A stretch of DNA of 64,000 bases from Draconibacterium mangrovi_A (GTDB taxonomy: Bacteria > Bacteroidota > Bacteroidia > Bacteroidales > Prolixibacteraceae). Position numbers and translations under genes: made by a program. Shown here one piece after another: positions 1 through 9,034 of the stretch. Location of the stretch: positions 20,657 through 84,656 of the forward strand of contig NZ_JBBIXN010000009.1 in assembly GCF_037646455.1 (NCBI RefSeq), read 5' to 3'. How positions within the stretch are numbered: the stretch's first letter is position 1; each line of letters opens with the position of its first letter. The notes below the pieces were generated by a model that did no database searches, had not been told where the DNA came from, and saw only the letters and a list, made by a program, of their open reading frames with translations.

Positions 1-826
1 CAAACAAGTCCATATCGGTACTGATCGGTGTAGCCAGGTTACGCGATTCTTCTTTCAGGTGTGTATACACGTGCATGCGGCTTGTGGCATGCCAGATAAA
101 GAAGGGCTTGTCGTCATCCTGCGCACGCTTCATAAAGTCTTTTGTTTTGGCAACCAGTTCTTCGTCGAAGGTTTCCATGCGTTTGCTGGTGAGTTTACCA
201 ATATCGGTAACTTTTTGCTTACCAATAACACCAAAACGAGGATCTACAGTATCGTCATAAGTATCGGATGCATACGATTCGATTATACCACGCGGACCAT
301 ATTTTTCATAGAATTCTTTGCTTTTCGGGTAGTCAGCCTGCTCTTCTTCTTCCGAAACATTCAGGTGATAAAGGTTTCCAAAAAATTCGTCGAAACCATG
401 CACGGTTGGCAAATGTTCGTTACGGTCGCCCAGGTGGTTTTTACCATACTGAGCAGTCATATAGCCAAGCGGTTTTAATAACTCGGCCAGTGTTGGATCT
501 TCCTTTTTAATACCAAGTGGATTTCCGGGCTGACCAACGGTAGTCAATCCTGTACGTACCGGTTTTTGTCCGGTTATAAATGCTGCACGTCCAGCTGTAC
601 AACTGGGTTGCGAATAGTGATCAGTAAAAAGCACTCCTTCTTTTGCTATCCGGTCGATGTTCGGTGTTGGATATTGTAATCCCAAACTGTAACAACTTAA
701 TGAATTGGGAGCTACGTCATCAACCATAATGACAAGAATGTTGGGTTTGTCCTGGGCAAAAGTCCCAAAAGAAAATGTAAAGATTAAAGCCAATAGCAGA
801 AGGCTTCTAATGTTTCTGTGTTTCAT
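1..826 (-). CDS. Sulfatase (arylsulfatase type), 3' part beyond the window
   Basis: The first 275 residues of an exported type I sulfatase; the gene runs off the left edge. The ATG at 826 begins a signal peptide ending near FGTFAQ. The metal-binding start NILVIMVDD lies at residues 29-37. The formylglycine signature is CTAGR at residues 76-80, a Cys-type C-x-A-x-R variant of the common C-x-P-x-R. A YGKNHLGD segment, typical of the sulfatase active site, follows. The Cys must be converted to formylglycine by a maturase that is not in this window. It is divergent from the TonB receptor, so it may share an upstream region with it. The substrate (sulfated polysaccharide or small ester) cannot be read from this fragment. 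Confidence 0.93.
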   Translation of the reverse strand, partial: MKHRNIRSLLLLALIFTFSFGTFAQDKPNILVIMVDDVAPNSLSCYSLGLQYPTPNIDRIAKEGVLFTDHYSQPSCTAGRAAFITGQKPVRTGLTTVGQPGNPLGIKKEDPTLAELLKPLGYMTAQYGKNHLGDRNEHLPTVHGFDEFFGNLYHLNVSEEEEQADYPKSKEFYEKYGPRGIIESYASDTYDDTVDPRFGVIGKQKVTDIGKLTSKRMETFDEELVAKTKDFMKRAQDDDKPFFIWHATSRMHVYTHLKEESRNLATPISTDMDLF

Positions 827-1258
827 AATTGCATATTAGTTATTGTGTAATTTGAATTTTATGTATAGTTGCGTACATCATTTCAGCAACTAATCATTTC
901 TCTGTAAAACATGAATTGACTCTTTTTTGTTTAAACTCAACGTAAATCAGTTTGACAAATATTTTTATTACATAGTCGATGATGTTTGGTTACAGTTTTA
1001 ATATGCAACCGGTGATTTTTCCCCTAAAAATTTGGGCATTCTGCTGCTTGTAACAAAAAGTTAATACCTAAAAAGCAACACTTAAACTTTTTACCTGTCT
1101 GTAAAAGTGTAAAACGAATTCATTTTGAACGGTATAAGTTTGTTTACCGATGAAATAAGTGCTTTTGTCGGAAACAAACAATGATTGAGAATAGAACGTT
1201 ATAAATTCGTGCAGCCAAGAAACAATAAACAATTATTAACAGAAAACAAAAGCCTAAA
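827..1258. other. Divergent intergenic region, 432 bp
   Basis: AT-rich spacer between the leftward sulfatase and the rightward TonB receptor. I see no convincing ORF or RNA gene. It should hold both promoters. One good -7 motif for the rightward gene is listed separately; none was found for the sulfatase. Confidence 0.6.
1135..1142 (+). promoter_or_regulatory. Candidate -7 element for the TonB receptor gene
   Basis: TAAGTTTG matches the Bacteroidota -7 consensus TAnnTTTG. No TTTG sits at the usual 19-21 nt upstream, so support is partial. It would leave a leader of roughly 110 nt before the ATG at 1259. Confidence 0.25.
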
Positions 1259-3607
1259 ATGTTAAAACAGAACATTGTCCTGCTCCTCCTTTTTCTCTCA
1301 ACTCTGGCGAGGGCGCAGGACGTAACACTCAGTGGTTACATAACGGATGCCTCCAACGGTGAGGCCCTGATTGGTGCCACTATCTACATCCCGGAGTTGA
1401 AACAGGGAACAGCGAGTAATGCCTACGGATTTTATTCGTTGACCATTCCCGAAGGAAACTACGAAATGCACATTTCCTATATCGGTTATCTTACCTTGCA
1501 GGAAATTGTGAAAGCAAACGAGAACCTTACACAAAGTTTTTCACTTACCGACAATTCGCAACAGATCGAAGAAGTGATTGTAAAAGCCGAAGCTGCTGAT
1601 GCCAATGTGGAACGCATCCAGATGGGCATGACCAAGCTGCCGGTGAAAACCATTCAGAAACTGCCGGCGTTTATGGGTGAGGTCGACATTATTAAAACCA
1701 TCCAGTTGCTGCCTGGCATTCAAAGCGGCGGAGAAGCCAGCTCGGGCTTATATGTTCGCGGCGGCGGCCCCGACGAAAACCTGATGATCCTGGATGAAGC
1801 ACCGGTCTACAATGCCTCGCACCTGATGGGATTTTTCTCGGTGTTTAACTCCAATGCCATCAACGATATACAGGTGTACAAAAGCGGTATCCCGGCACAG
1901 TTTGGAGGGAAAGCCTCGTCGGTGATCGACATCCGCCAGAAAGACGGTAATTCCAAGCGTTTTGGTTTTGACGGCGGAATCGGAAACCTGTCGAGCCGCC
2001 TGACACTGGAAGGCCCTATCATAAAAGATAAATGGAGTTTTATTTTGGCCGGACGACGAACTTACTACGATGTACTGGGAAAAGCAGTCGGTATCGACGA
2101 ACTGGCCGATAACAAGCTGTATTTTTACGACTTGAACGGAAAATCGAACCTGGTGATCAATGATAAAAACCGGATCTTTCTTTCGGGCTACATGGGCGAC
2201 GATGCCTTTGAACTGGGCGAATCGCTTTACATGCGCTGGGGAAATACCACAGCAACAGCACGCTGGAACCACATTTTCGGCGACAAGCTGTTCATGAACG
2301 TTTCGGCCATTTATTCCAACTACGATTATAACCTTGGAGTTCCGGGTGAAAATGCCGATAACTTCGACTGGTCGTCGCGCATTCGTGATTATAATGCCAA
2401 AGTCGATTTCACGTTCTTCTTTAATCCCAATAATACGATTAAATACGGAGTGAATGTGATCCATCATAATTTCTGTCCGGGAAAGGTAGTGACCAAAGGC
2501 GATAATTCGATGTTCTCGGATATGCAACTGGCTGAATACAATGCCCTTGAAAATGCTGTTTACCTGAGTAACGAACAGATTATTTCCGATCGTTTCTCGA
2601 TGCAATACGGATTAAGGCTGAGCCATTTTCAGCAAATTGGTCCGGGTGAAGTAAATTTCTATGAGAATCCTGATCAACCTCAAAAAGATGAGATCACGGA
2701 AACCGTTGAATACGGAAAGGGAGATAAAGTTGGTGATGCCATCATTCATCTTGAACCACGTTTGGGATTGAAATTTACGCTCGATGATAACAGCTCGGCC
2801 AAGGCTTCGTACAACAGAATGGTACAAAACCTGCACCTGATCACCAATACGCAATCGCCGTCGCCACTCGACATCTGGCTGCCGACCAGCAGTTACATTG
2901 AGCCTTTAATTGTTGACCAGGTTGCAGTTGGTTACTTCCGGAATTTTGCTCGCGATATGTGGGAAACTTCGGTTGAATTGTATTACAAAGACATGAAAAA
3001 CGTACTGGATTATAAAGAAGGTGCGGAGCTGTTCCTGAACAATGCTATTGAAACTGAACTGTTGCATGGCAGCGGCGAATCGAAAGGTGTAGAGCTGCTG
3101 GCTAAAAAGGCACAGGGACAACTTACCGGCTGGGTGGGTTATACCTGGTCGAAAACTACACGAACGGTAGAAGGAATCAACAACGGAGATCCCTATCCAT
3201 CGTCGTACGACCGTACCCACGACCTGTCGGTAGTGGCCAATTACGAATTGAACAAGCGCTGGAATTTTGCCGCTAATTTTATCCTGGCCACCGGAACACC
3301 TACCTCCTACCCGGTATCGAAATACTATGTTCAGGGCAACCAGATCTACGAATATTCTGCACGTAACAGTTACCGGATTCCTGATTATCATCGCCTTGAT
3401 CTCTCAGTAACCTACGATTTTAAAAAGAACGAACAACGACGTTTTAAACAGTCGATAAACTTCTCGATATACAATGTTTACGGACGCCGGAATGCTTACT
3501 CGATAACACCGCGGGCCAATGAAGACAACCTGAATCAAACTGAATTTGTCAGGATATCCATCATCGGGGCGCCAATTCCATCAATTACCTACAACTTTAA
3601 ATTTTAA
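1259..3607 (+). CDS. TonB-dependent outer-membrane receptor with N-terminal carboxypeptidase-regulatory-like domain
   Basis: 782 residues. A signal peptide (residues 1-19, ending LARAQ) precedes a beta-sandwich carboxypeptidase-regulatory-like domain (about 22-105, with SGYITDASNGEALIGATI). The plug domain follows (about 120-225; LLPGIQSGGEASSGLYVRGG and LDEAPVYNASHL), then a long beta-barrel ending in aromatic-rich TYNFKF. It imports an unknown ligand across the outer membrane using TonB energy. Four bases downstream starts a DUF4249 lipoprotein, the usual partner of this receptor class. This pairing differs from the SusC/SusD pair elsewhere in the window. The substrate cannot be inferred. 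Confidence 0.95.
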   Translation: MLKQNIVLLLLFLSTLARAQDVTLSGYITDASNGEALIGATIYIPELKQGTASNAYGFYSLTIPEGNYEMHISYIGYLTLQEIVKANENLTQSFSLTDNSQQIEEVIVKAEAADANVERIQMGMTKLPVKTIQKLPAFMGEVDIIKTIQLLPGIQSGGEASSGLYVRGGGPDENLMILDEAPVYNASHLMGFFSVFNSNAINDIQVYKSGIPAQFGGKASSVIDIRQKDGNSKRFGFDGGIGNLSSRLTLEGPIIKDKWSFILAGRRTYYDVLGKAVGIDELADNKLYFYDLNGKSNLVINDKNRIFLSGYMGDDAFELGESLYMRWGNTTATARWNHIFGDKLFMNVSAIYSNYDYNLGVPGENADNFDWSSRIRDYNAKVDFTFFFNPNNTIKYGVNVIHHNFCPGKVVTKGDNSMFSDMQLAEYNALENAVYLSNEQIISDRFSMQYGLRLSHFQQIGPGEVNFYENPDQPQKDEITETVEYGKGDKVGDAIIHLEPRLGLKFTLDDNSSAKASYNRMVQNLHLITNTQSPSPLDIWLPTSSYIEPLIVDQVAVGYFRNFARDMWETSVELYYKDMKNVLDYKEGAELFLNNAIETELLHGSGESKGVELLAKKAQGQLTGWVGYTWSKTTRTVEGINNGDPYPSSYDRTHDLSVVANYELNKRWNFAANFILATGTPTSYPVSKYYVQGNQIYEYSARNSYRIPDYHRLDLSVTYDFKKNEQRRFKQSINFSIYNVYGRRNAYSITPRANEDNLNQTEFVRISIIGAPIPSITYNFKF

Positions 3608-3611
3608 GGCG

Positions 3612-4523
3612 ATGAAACGATTATATACAATTAAAATACTGATTCTTGCTGCATTACTTTCAGGGATTCTTTATTCATGCGAAGATGTAGTTGAGATCGA
3701 CATCAACGAAGATAATATCGATCTGATTTCGGTAGAGGCATACCTCGAAAACCGACCGACCAATAATGTTTATGTGAAATTACAAAAGACACTTCAGGTG
3801 GATGACAGCCGTGAAAATCCACCGGTAAATGATGCGGTTGTTGAGATTTCGCAAAATGAGGATTACTCTAACAGTGTTGTTTTGAGTGAGATGAACAACA
3901 GTGGAGTATATATTCTTCCTGAGAACGAAGTGTATAACGCGGAACCCGGAAATAGTTATTACCTCCGGATCACTACTTCAGACGACGTGCAGATCACAGC
4001 CAGCGATTACATGAAAAAAGTGGAAACACTCGACTCGGTAAAAGTGAATCTCTCGGCACGGGGCGATTTCGAATTCCTTGCCGTTTTTATCAGTTCGCAG
4101 GAAACACCCGGCGAAGGCGACTACTACAAATGGGACATTTACATTAACAATCATTTGTTGTATGAAAGTGAGAATCTGACATTTGCCAGTGACGAGCTGG
4201 TCGATGGAAACTACATATATGATTTTGAGATCTTCACCGATTTTTACGAAGACGACGAAGACCAGATCTTACGTATGGGCGACACTATTTATGTGGAACA
4301 ACTTTCGATTACAGAACCTGTTTACGATTTTTACATCGGGATGGTGAACCAGGCGTTTGCCGGAAGCCCGTTCAGTGTGCCACCTGCAAATGTTCCAAGT
4401 AATCTCACTTCGAGTGACGGTAAGCGCGTACTTGGCATTTTCTCGGCACGCGATGTATCACCCGGTAACGAAGTGATCATTGGCGACGATAATTTTGCAC
4501 CGCTTAAACACGCTTATAATTAG
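3612..4523 (+). CDS. DUF4249-type lipoprotein, TonB receptor partner
   Basis: 303 residues from the ATG at 3612. I prefer this start over an in-frame upstream ATG at 3546 because it gives a clean lipoprotein signal (MKRLYTIKILILAALLSG with Cys in ILYSCED) and sits 4 bp after the receptor stop. The body matches what I know of DUF4249, with the early DINEDNIDLISVEAYLEN segment and many beta strands. The family is generally a surface or periplasmic lipoprotein encoded next to a TonB receptor and probably takes part in ligand capture. A strong terminator follows at 4562. The biochemical role of the family is unknown. Confidence 0.85.
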   Translation: MKRLYTIKILILAALLSGILYSCEDVVEIDINEDNIDLISVEAYLENRPTNNVYVKLQKTLQVDDSRENPPVNDAVVEISQNEDYSNSVVLSEMNNSGVYILPENEVYNAEPGNSYYLRITTSDDVQITASDYMKKVETLDSVKVNLSARGDFEFLAVFISSQETPGEGDYYKWDIYINNHLLYESENLTFASDELVDGNYIYDFEIFTDFYEDDEDQILRMGDTIYVEQLSITEPVYDFYIGMVNQAFAGSPFSVPPANVPSNLTSSDGKRVLGIFSARDVSPGNEVIIGDDNFAPLKHAYN

Positions 4524-4561
4524 CTTTCGCATTCACAGAATATTAAATCAAAACATACAAG

Positions 4562-4592
4562 AAGCCGGGAATAAAAACTTCCCGGCTTTTGT
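4562..4592 (+). terminator. Rho-independent terminator after the TonB/DUF4249 pair
   Basis: A 9-bp perfect stem, AAGCCGGGA / TCCCGGCTT, with a 9-nt A-rich loop followed by TTTT. It lies 39 nt beyond the DUF4249 stop. Confidence 0.85.
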
Positions 4593-4595
4593 CGG

Positions 4596-4625
4596 TTTAC
4601 TTATTGGCATATTTGGTTAAATTTG
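4596..4625 (+). promoter_or_regulatory. Candidate promoter for the ybbR-coaE operon
   Basis: TAAATTTG at 4618-4625 matches the -7 consensus TAnnTTTG. TTTA at 4596-4599 is a 3-of-4 match to the -33 TTTG, 18 nt upstream. It would start transcription about 10 nt before the ATG at 4642, just past the preceding terminator. Confidence 0.35.
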
Positions 4626-4641
4626 TGCTTTTCGCAGTGGA

Positions 4642-5631
4642 ATGAACAAAACCATAAACAAAATACCGGAGTTCTTCAAAATCGAGCGTCTTAAAAACGA
4701 CAAGCGAGTGGTTGTGTTTTTGATTTGTTTAATGATAGCCACTGGACTCTGGTTTCTGAATGCACTGAGTAAAAATTACTCCACTACAATTTCTTATCCC
4801 GTAAAATATGTGAATCCCCCCAACCGGCAGTTTCTGGCCAATGAGCCGCCGTCGAAATTCGAGCTAAAAGTAAATGCTCACGGCTTTACCTTGCTGCGTC
4901 ATAAGCTGGGGCTTTCATTTTCACCGATCGTTTTACCTTTAAACAACATCACCCGAAATATCGAAAACCAAAACGGAACTTACCGGGTTCCTTCTTCTGC
5001 ACTGATGCGAAGAATAAGAAGCCAGGTCAGCAATGAAATTTCGATCCTCGACGTACAACCCGAATTCATACCGATTGTGCTTGACAGCCTGAGAACAAAA
5101 ACGGTGGCCGTAAAGGCCAACATCAACTTAAATTTTAAAACCCAGTTTAATCTGAAAAGTCCGGTTTCGGTAAGTCCGGCAAAAGTAAAAATAACCGGGC
5201 CGTCGGCAATTATCGACACCATTTTCAGCCTGAATACAGTAGCTAAAAGTTACAATAACCTCGATGAAACCATTGAAGGGAATCTGGATATTGTTCATCC
5301 CAAAAAAACAAATGTTGATCCGAATAAAGTACATTTTCAAATAGAGGTGGAAAAGTATACCGAGAAGTTACTGCGCATTCCCATTTTAATCAGAAATAAA
5401 CCGGATAGCGTAAGTGTGAAACTTTTTCCATCGGAAGTAAATGTTACCTGTTTGGTAGGTTTAAGCGAATTCGATGACCTCAGATCAAACAAACTGAATG
5501 CCTTTGTCGACTATTCTAGCATCATCGAAAATGCAAATCGGCTTGAGGTAATCATCGAAAAAAAATCATCGTATATACAGGTGGCTCGGAAGTCGCCCGA
5601 AGCAGTTGAATACCTGATTGAAAAGAACTAA
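4642..5631 (+). CDS. YbbR-like (CdaR family) membrane-anchored protein
   Basis: 329 residues. One N-terminal transmembrane helix (about residues 23-40, VVVFLICLMIATGLWFLNAL) is followed by several beta-rich YbbR-type repeats facing the periplasm. In Firmicutes, YbbR/CdaR proteins regulate the diadenylate cyclase CdaA. In Bacteroidota the family commonly sits directly before coaE, as here (3-bp gap), and its role is less clear. No cyclase gene lies in the window. The start is placed by the N-terminal helix and by the upstream promoter-like motif. Confidence 0.85.
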   Translation: MNKTINKIPEFFKIERLKNDKRVVVFLICLMIATGLWFLNALSKNYSTTISYPVKYVNPPNRQFLANEPPSKFELKVNAHGFTLLRHKLGLSFSPIVLPLNNITRNIENQNGTYRVPSSALMRRIRSQVSNEISILDVQPEFIPIVLDSLRTKTVAVKANINLNFKTQFNLKSPVSVSPAKVKITGPSAIIDTIFSLNTVAKSYNNLDETIEGNLDIVHPKKTNVDPNKVHFQIEVEKYTEKLLRIPILIRNKPDSVSVKLFPSEVNVTCLVGLSEFDDLRSNKLNAFVDYSSIIENANRLEVIIEKKSSYIQVARKSPEAVEYLIEKN

Positions 5632-5634
5632 AGA

Positions 5635-6234
5635 ATGGCTATTACCGTTGGTATCACCGGAGGAATTGGAAGTGGCAAATCAACCGTTTGCAAGGTTTTC
5701 AGGTGGTTGGGCATTCCGGTTTTCGAGGCCGACCTGGTAGCCAAAGAACTGATAAATACGGATATAAAAATCCGGGAAGGGCTCATTGATCTGTTTGGTT
5801 CCGACATCTATAGCCGCGATGCAACACTTGACCGAAAAAAACTTGCCGCTTACATTTTTAACAACGACATTCAGTTGCAAAAGGTAAATGCACTGATCCA
5901 TCCGGTGGTTCGGGACGATTTTTTAAATTGGACAAAAGAACAAACAGCACCGTATGTAATTCACGAGGCCGCTATTCTTTTCGAAAGTGGTTTTTATAAG
6001 ATGATGGATTTTACCATCCTGGTTTCGGCCCCCGAAGAGGAACGCATTGCACGCGTACGAAAGCGCGACCGGTCGACAGAACAAGAGGTTCGCGAACGAA
6101 TGAATAAACAGTGGCCCGATTCGGAAAAACGAAAATTGGCGACAGTAGAAATAAAAAATGCAGACTCGGATCTTATTCTTCCGGGCATAATAAAGATTGA
6201 TAAACAATTAAGAGAAAATGGCAAAATTTGGTAA
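5635..6234 (+). CDS. coaE: Dephospho-CoA kinase
   Basis: 199 residues, the normal CoaE length. It phosphorylates the 3'-hydroxyl of dephospho-CoA in the last step of CoA synthesis in the cytosol. The P-loop GITGGIGSGKST is at residues 6-17, with Lys15 and Ser16 binding ATP phosphates. EADLVAKELI near residue 31 and a LIHPVVRDDF segment are typical of the family. The ARVRKRDRSTEQEV lid region is present. It lies 3 bp after the YbbR gene, and its 3' end overlaps the next gene by 17 bp, indicating translational coupling in one operon. Confidence 0.95.
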   Translation: MAITVGITGGIGSGKSTVCKVFRWLGIPVFEADLVAKELINTDIKIREGLIDLFGSDIYSRDATLDRKKLAAYIFNNDIQLQKVNALIHPVVRDDFLNWTKEQTAPYVIHEAAILFESGFYKMMDFTILVSAPEEERIARVRKRDRSTEQEVRERMNKQWPDSEKRKLATVEIKNADSDLILPGIIKIDKQLRENGKIW

Positions 6235-6949
6235 ATGGATAGGTGGCGGCCTGGGTTGGGCTTTTGGAGGCCCCATAGGAGCAATAGTAGGTTTTATGGT
6301 TGGCTCGATGTTCGATGGCGGACAGGAAGCCGTTAAACGCGGAACAAGCGGTTATTCATCGCGCACAACAACCGGTGGCTATGTAATGAGCTTATTGGTT
6401 TTGGCCGCAGCCGTAATGAAGGCCGATGGAAAAGTACTAAAGTCAGAACTGGAATATGTAAAGAAATTCCTGGTTCATAATTTCGGGGAAGATTCGGCGC
6501 AGGAAGCCATAAAAATGCTGCGAGACCTTTTAAAACAAACTATTCCGGTGAATGAAGTGTGTCGGCAGATTCAGGCCAATATGAATTACTCGGCCCGTTT
6601 GCAACTGGTTCATTTTCTGTTTGGCATTGCGCAGGCCGATGGAAAAGTAGCCACTGAAGAACACCAGTTGATCTCGCAGATTTGCAGTCAGATGGGAATT
6701 AGCCCAAAGGATTTCGAATCGATCCAGGCCATGTTTATTCCGAATACCGACGGCGATTACAAGATTTTGGAGATCGATCGTTCAGCTTCTGATGAGGAAG
6801 TGAAAAAAGCATATCGACGAATGGCCATGAAATACCATCCGGATAAAGTAAGTACGCTGGGCGAGGACGTTCAGAATGCTGCAAAAGAAAAGTTCCAAAA
6901 GGTAAACCGGGCTTACGAAAACATCAAGAAAGAACGGGACGTGGCTTAA
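6218..6949 (+). CDS. TerB-like plus DnaJ-domain protein (DjlA-like)
   Basis: 243 residues. The N-terminus (about 9-35) is glycine-rich and hydrophobic (GGGLGWAFGGPIGAIVGF), resembling a glycine-zipper membrane segment. Residues about 55-165 form a TerB-type all-helical domain (MKADGKVLKSELEYVKKFL, then QADGKVATEEHQL). A C-terminal J-domain carries HPD at residues 207-209, the motif that stimulates DnaK ATPase. The order matches DjlA-type membrane co-chaperones. It overlaps coaE by 17 bp, so the two are probably co-translated, although no functional tie between CoA synthesis and this co-chaperone is known to me. Confidence 0.88.
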   Translation: MAKFGKWIGGGLGWAFGGPIGAIVGFMVGSMFDGGQEAVKRGTSGYSSRTTTGGYVMSLLVLAAAVMKADGKVLKSELEYVKKFLVHNFGEDSAQEAIKMLRDLLKQTIPVNEVCRQIQANMNYSARLQLVHFLFGIAQADGKVATEEHQLISQICSQMGISPKDFESIQAMFIPNTDGDYKILEIDRSASDEEVKKAYRRMAMKYHPDKVSTLGEDVQNAAKEKFQKVNRAYENIKKERDVA

Positions 6950-7002
6950 AACAACGATTGAAGGATTGAAGGACGGAGGACTGAATTAAAGAATAGCATC
7001 AG

Positions 7003-7647
7003 ATGAAAATAATTTCCACCAACATAGGAGAACCAAGAATATTGCGGCATCGCGGAAAAGACGTGAAAACGGGTATTTTTAAGTTTCCGGTGGAAGAAGG
7101 CATTTTCCTGGGGCAGGAAAATGTAGTTAACGATCATGTCATCGACCGTCGCTATCATGGCGGAACTGACAAAGCGTGCTATCTGTATTCAGCCGATCAT
7201 TATCAATACTGGCAAAATCTCTATCCCGACCTGGAAATGCCCTTTGGAATGTTTGGCGAAAACCTGACGGTTGAGGGTTTACAGGAAGCGCAAATAAATA
7301 TCGGTGATATGTTTAAGATCGGTGATGCGGTTGTTCAGGCAACACAACCCCGGCAACCGTGTTACAAACTGGAATTCAGGTTTCACGATAAAGCCATCGT
7401 TCGCAAATTTGTTGACTCAGGTTTTTCAGGTGTTTATGTTCGGGTCTTAAAAAGTGGTAAAGTACGGGTCGGACAAAAAATGGAACTGAACGGCCGAAAT
7501 GATTCGCCTTCCATTCAGGAGGTTTACCGTTGGATTTATGCCGAAGAATTTGATCCTGATGTGGCACGCGCCATCAATGATCCGTTTATCGCCGCTTCTT
7601 GCAAAAAAGACCTGCTGAAACGCTGGGGCCACGATTTAGACGATTAA
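7003..7647 (+). CDS. MOSC domain protein (YiiM-like)
   Basis: 214 residues. MOSC domains are beta-barrels that bind molybdenum cofactor through a conserved Cys; here that is probably the Cys in QATQPRQPCYKLEFRF. DRRYHGGTDKACYLYSADHY and MPFGMFGENLTVEG are strong family signatures. YiiM of E. coli helps detoxify N-hydroxylated purines with molybdenum cofactor, so an analogous role is possible. A C-terminal helical tail resembles the 3-alpha domain of YiiM. It is convergent with the sugar porter gene with an 8-bp gap and no obvious terminator between them. Confidence 0.88.
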   Translation: MKIISTNIGEPRILRHRGKDVKTGIFKFPVEEGIFLGQENVVNDHVIDRRYHGGTDKACYLYSADHYQYWQNLYPDLEMPFGMFGENLTVEGLQEAQINIGDMFKIGDAVVQATQPRQPCYKLEFRFHDKAIVRKFVDSGFSGVYVRVLKSGKVRVGQKMELNGRNDSPSIQEVYRWIYAEEFDPDVARAINDPFIAASCKKDLLKRWGHDLDD

Positions 7648-7655
7648 ATTTCCTT

Positions 7656-8978
7656 TTATTTTGAAAGTTGTTCCGCCAGGCTTTCCAGAGTCTGGCCTTT
7701 GGTTTCAGGCATTTTAAAAATTACCCAAAGCAATTGTCCCACCATCATTATTCCGAAAAAGGCATAAACCAGCGACGGACCGATCTGCCCAAACAAAAAC
7801 GGGATCAGTGCCGGAATAGCAGCTGCCAGTATCCAGTGAACCGACGCTCCAAATGCCTGTCCAGCTGCCCGCAATTTGGTGGGGAAAATTTCGGAAATAA
7901 ATACCCAGATAACAGCACCCTGCCCCACTGCATGTGCCGCAATAAAAATAAAGAAGAACAGAGGCACGAGCAGTCCTTGCCATTTTAAAGCAAAAGCTGC
8001 AGTAACCAGCGACAACGAAAGGATGTAGCCAAACGAACAAATATACATCAGTGTTTTTCGTCCAAATCTGTCGATCATCGAAATGCCGATGAGCGTAAAC
8101 ACAAGATTGATCAATCCGATACCGATGGAACTTAAAAACGAAGCTGACTTCTCGAGCCCGGCCAGCTCAAAAATCCGGGGGGCATAATACAGGAAAGCAT
8201 TTATTCCCGAAAGCTGATTAAAAAAGGCAATAAAAAACGCCAGCATCAGCGGGATCCTGAATTTCTTCATGTAAATATTCTCATTCACCACCTCTTTTGA
8301 TTTCTCCCTTTCAATGGCTGCAATTTCATTTTCAACTTCTTCGTCGTTGAATATACTTTTCAGAATATTTGTGGCAGCTACTTTGTCGTTTTTGTATTCC
8401 AGCAACCAGCGCGGACTTTCAGGAACTTTTAATACCAGCAACGAATAAATAAAAGCCGGTATGGCTTCAACACCAAGCATCCAGCGCCAGGCATTTTCAC
8501 CTACATCTTTTAACAAAAAATTGGACACATAGGCGATCAGGATTCCAAAAACAATATTGAACTGGTACAAGGCTACCAGTTTTCCGCGCTGATTTGGCGG
8601 TGCAATTTCGGACACATACGACGGGGCAACAACCGTTGAAACGCCAATGCCAAGACCGCCAACAAAACGTAAAGCTGCAAAAATATAGGGATCGGTAGCT
8701 ACAGCTGAGCCAAGCGCCGAAATAAAAAACAAGGCACCGATACTCACCAGTGTCTTTTTTCGTCCCAGTCGGTTGGTAGGTATCGAACCAAAGATGGCTC
8801 CTACAACCGTTCCCCAAAGTGCTGTTGACATGACCACTAATCCGTGGAAAAGATCGGAGCTTTGCCAGAAAGCCTGTAATTGCTGATCGGCGCCGGAAAT
8901 AACAACGGTATCGAATCCGAACAAAAATCCGGCGAGCGCAACAACAATAGAAAAGAAAAATATTTTTGAAGTTTTCAT
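7656..8978 (-). CDS. Sugar porter family MFS transporter
   Basis: 440 residues with about 12 hydrophobic segments, consistent with an inner-membrane proton:sugar symporter or facilitator. Family signatures seen: the first helix GFDTVVISGADQQL, RLGRKKTL after helix 2, RFVGGLGIGVSTVV, PESPRWLLEYK after helix 6, DRFGRKTL after helix 8, and the C-terminal PETKGQTLE. Together these define the sugar porter branch (XylE/GLUT type). The substrate is unknown; xylose, glucose, galactose or arabinose are all possible. It stands alone with no catabolic gene beside it. Confidence 0.92.
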   Translation of the reverse strand: MKTSKIFFFSIVVALAGFLFGFDTVVISGADQQLQAFWQSSDLFHGLVVMSTALWGTVVGAIFGSIPTNRLGRKKTLVSIGALFFISALGSAVATDPYIFAALRFVGGLGIGVSTVVAPSYVSEIAPPNQRGKLVALYQFNIVFGILIAYVSNFLLKDVGENAWRWMLGVEAIPAFIYSLLVLKVPESPRWLLEYKNDKVAATNILKSIFNDEEVENEIAAIEREKSKEVVNENIYMKKFRIPLMLAFFIAFFNQLSGINAFLYYAPRIFELAGLEKSASFLSSIGIGLINLVFTLIGISMIDRFGRKTLMYICSFGYILSLSLVTAAFALKWQGLLVPLFFFIFIAAHAVGQGAVIWVFISEIFPTKLRAAGQAFGASVHWILAAAIPALIPFLFGQIGPSLVYAFFGIMMVGQLLWVIFKMPETKGQTLESLAEQLSK

Positions 8979-9034
8979 AAGTCAGTATTGGTCAGTCTGT
9001 TTCTAAAGATAAAAACATTCAACGGTTTTCGCCA

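Noticed and set aside
1748..2605. A 285-codon open frame antisense to the TonB receptor
   Set aside because: It is the mirror of a well-supported gene; its translation has no domain-like pattern, and the sense protein fully explains the sequence.
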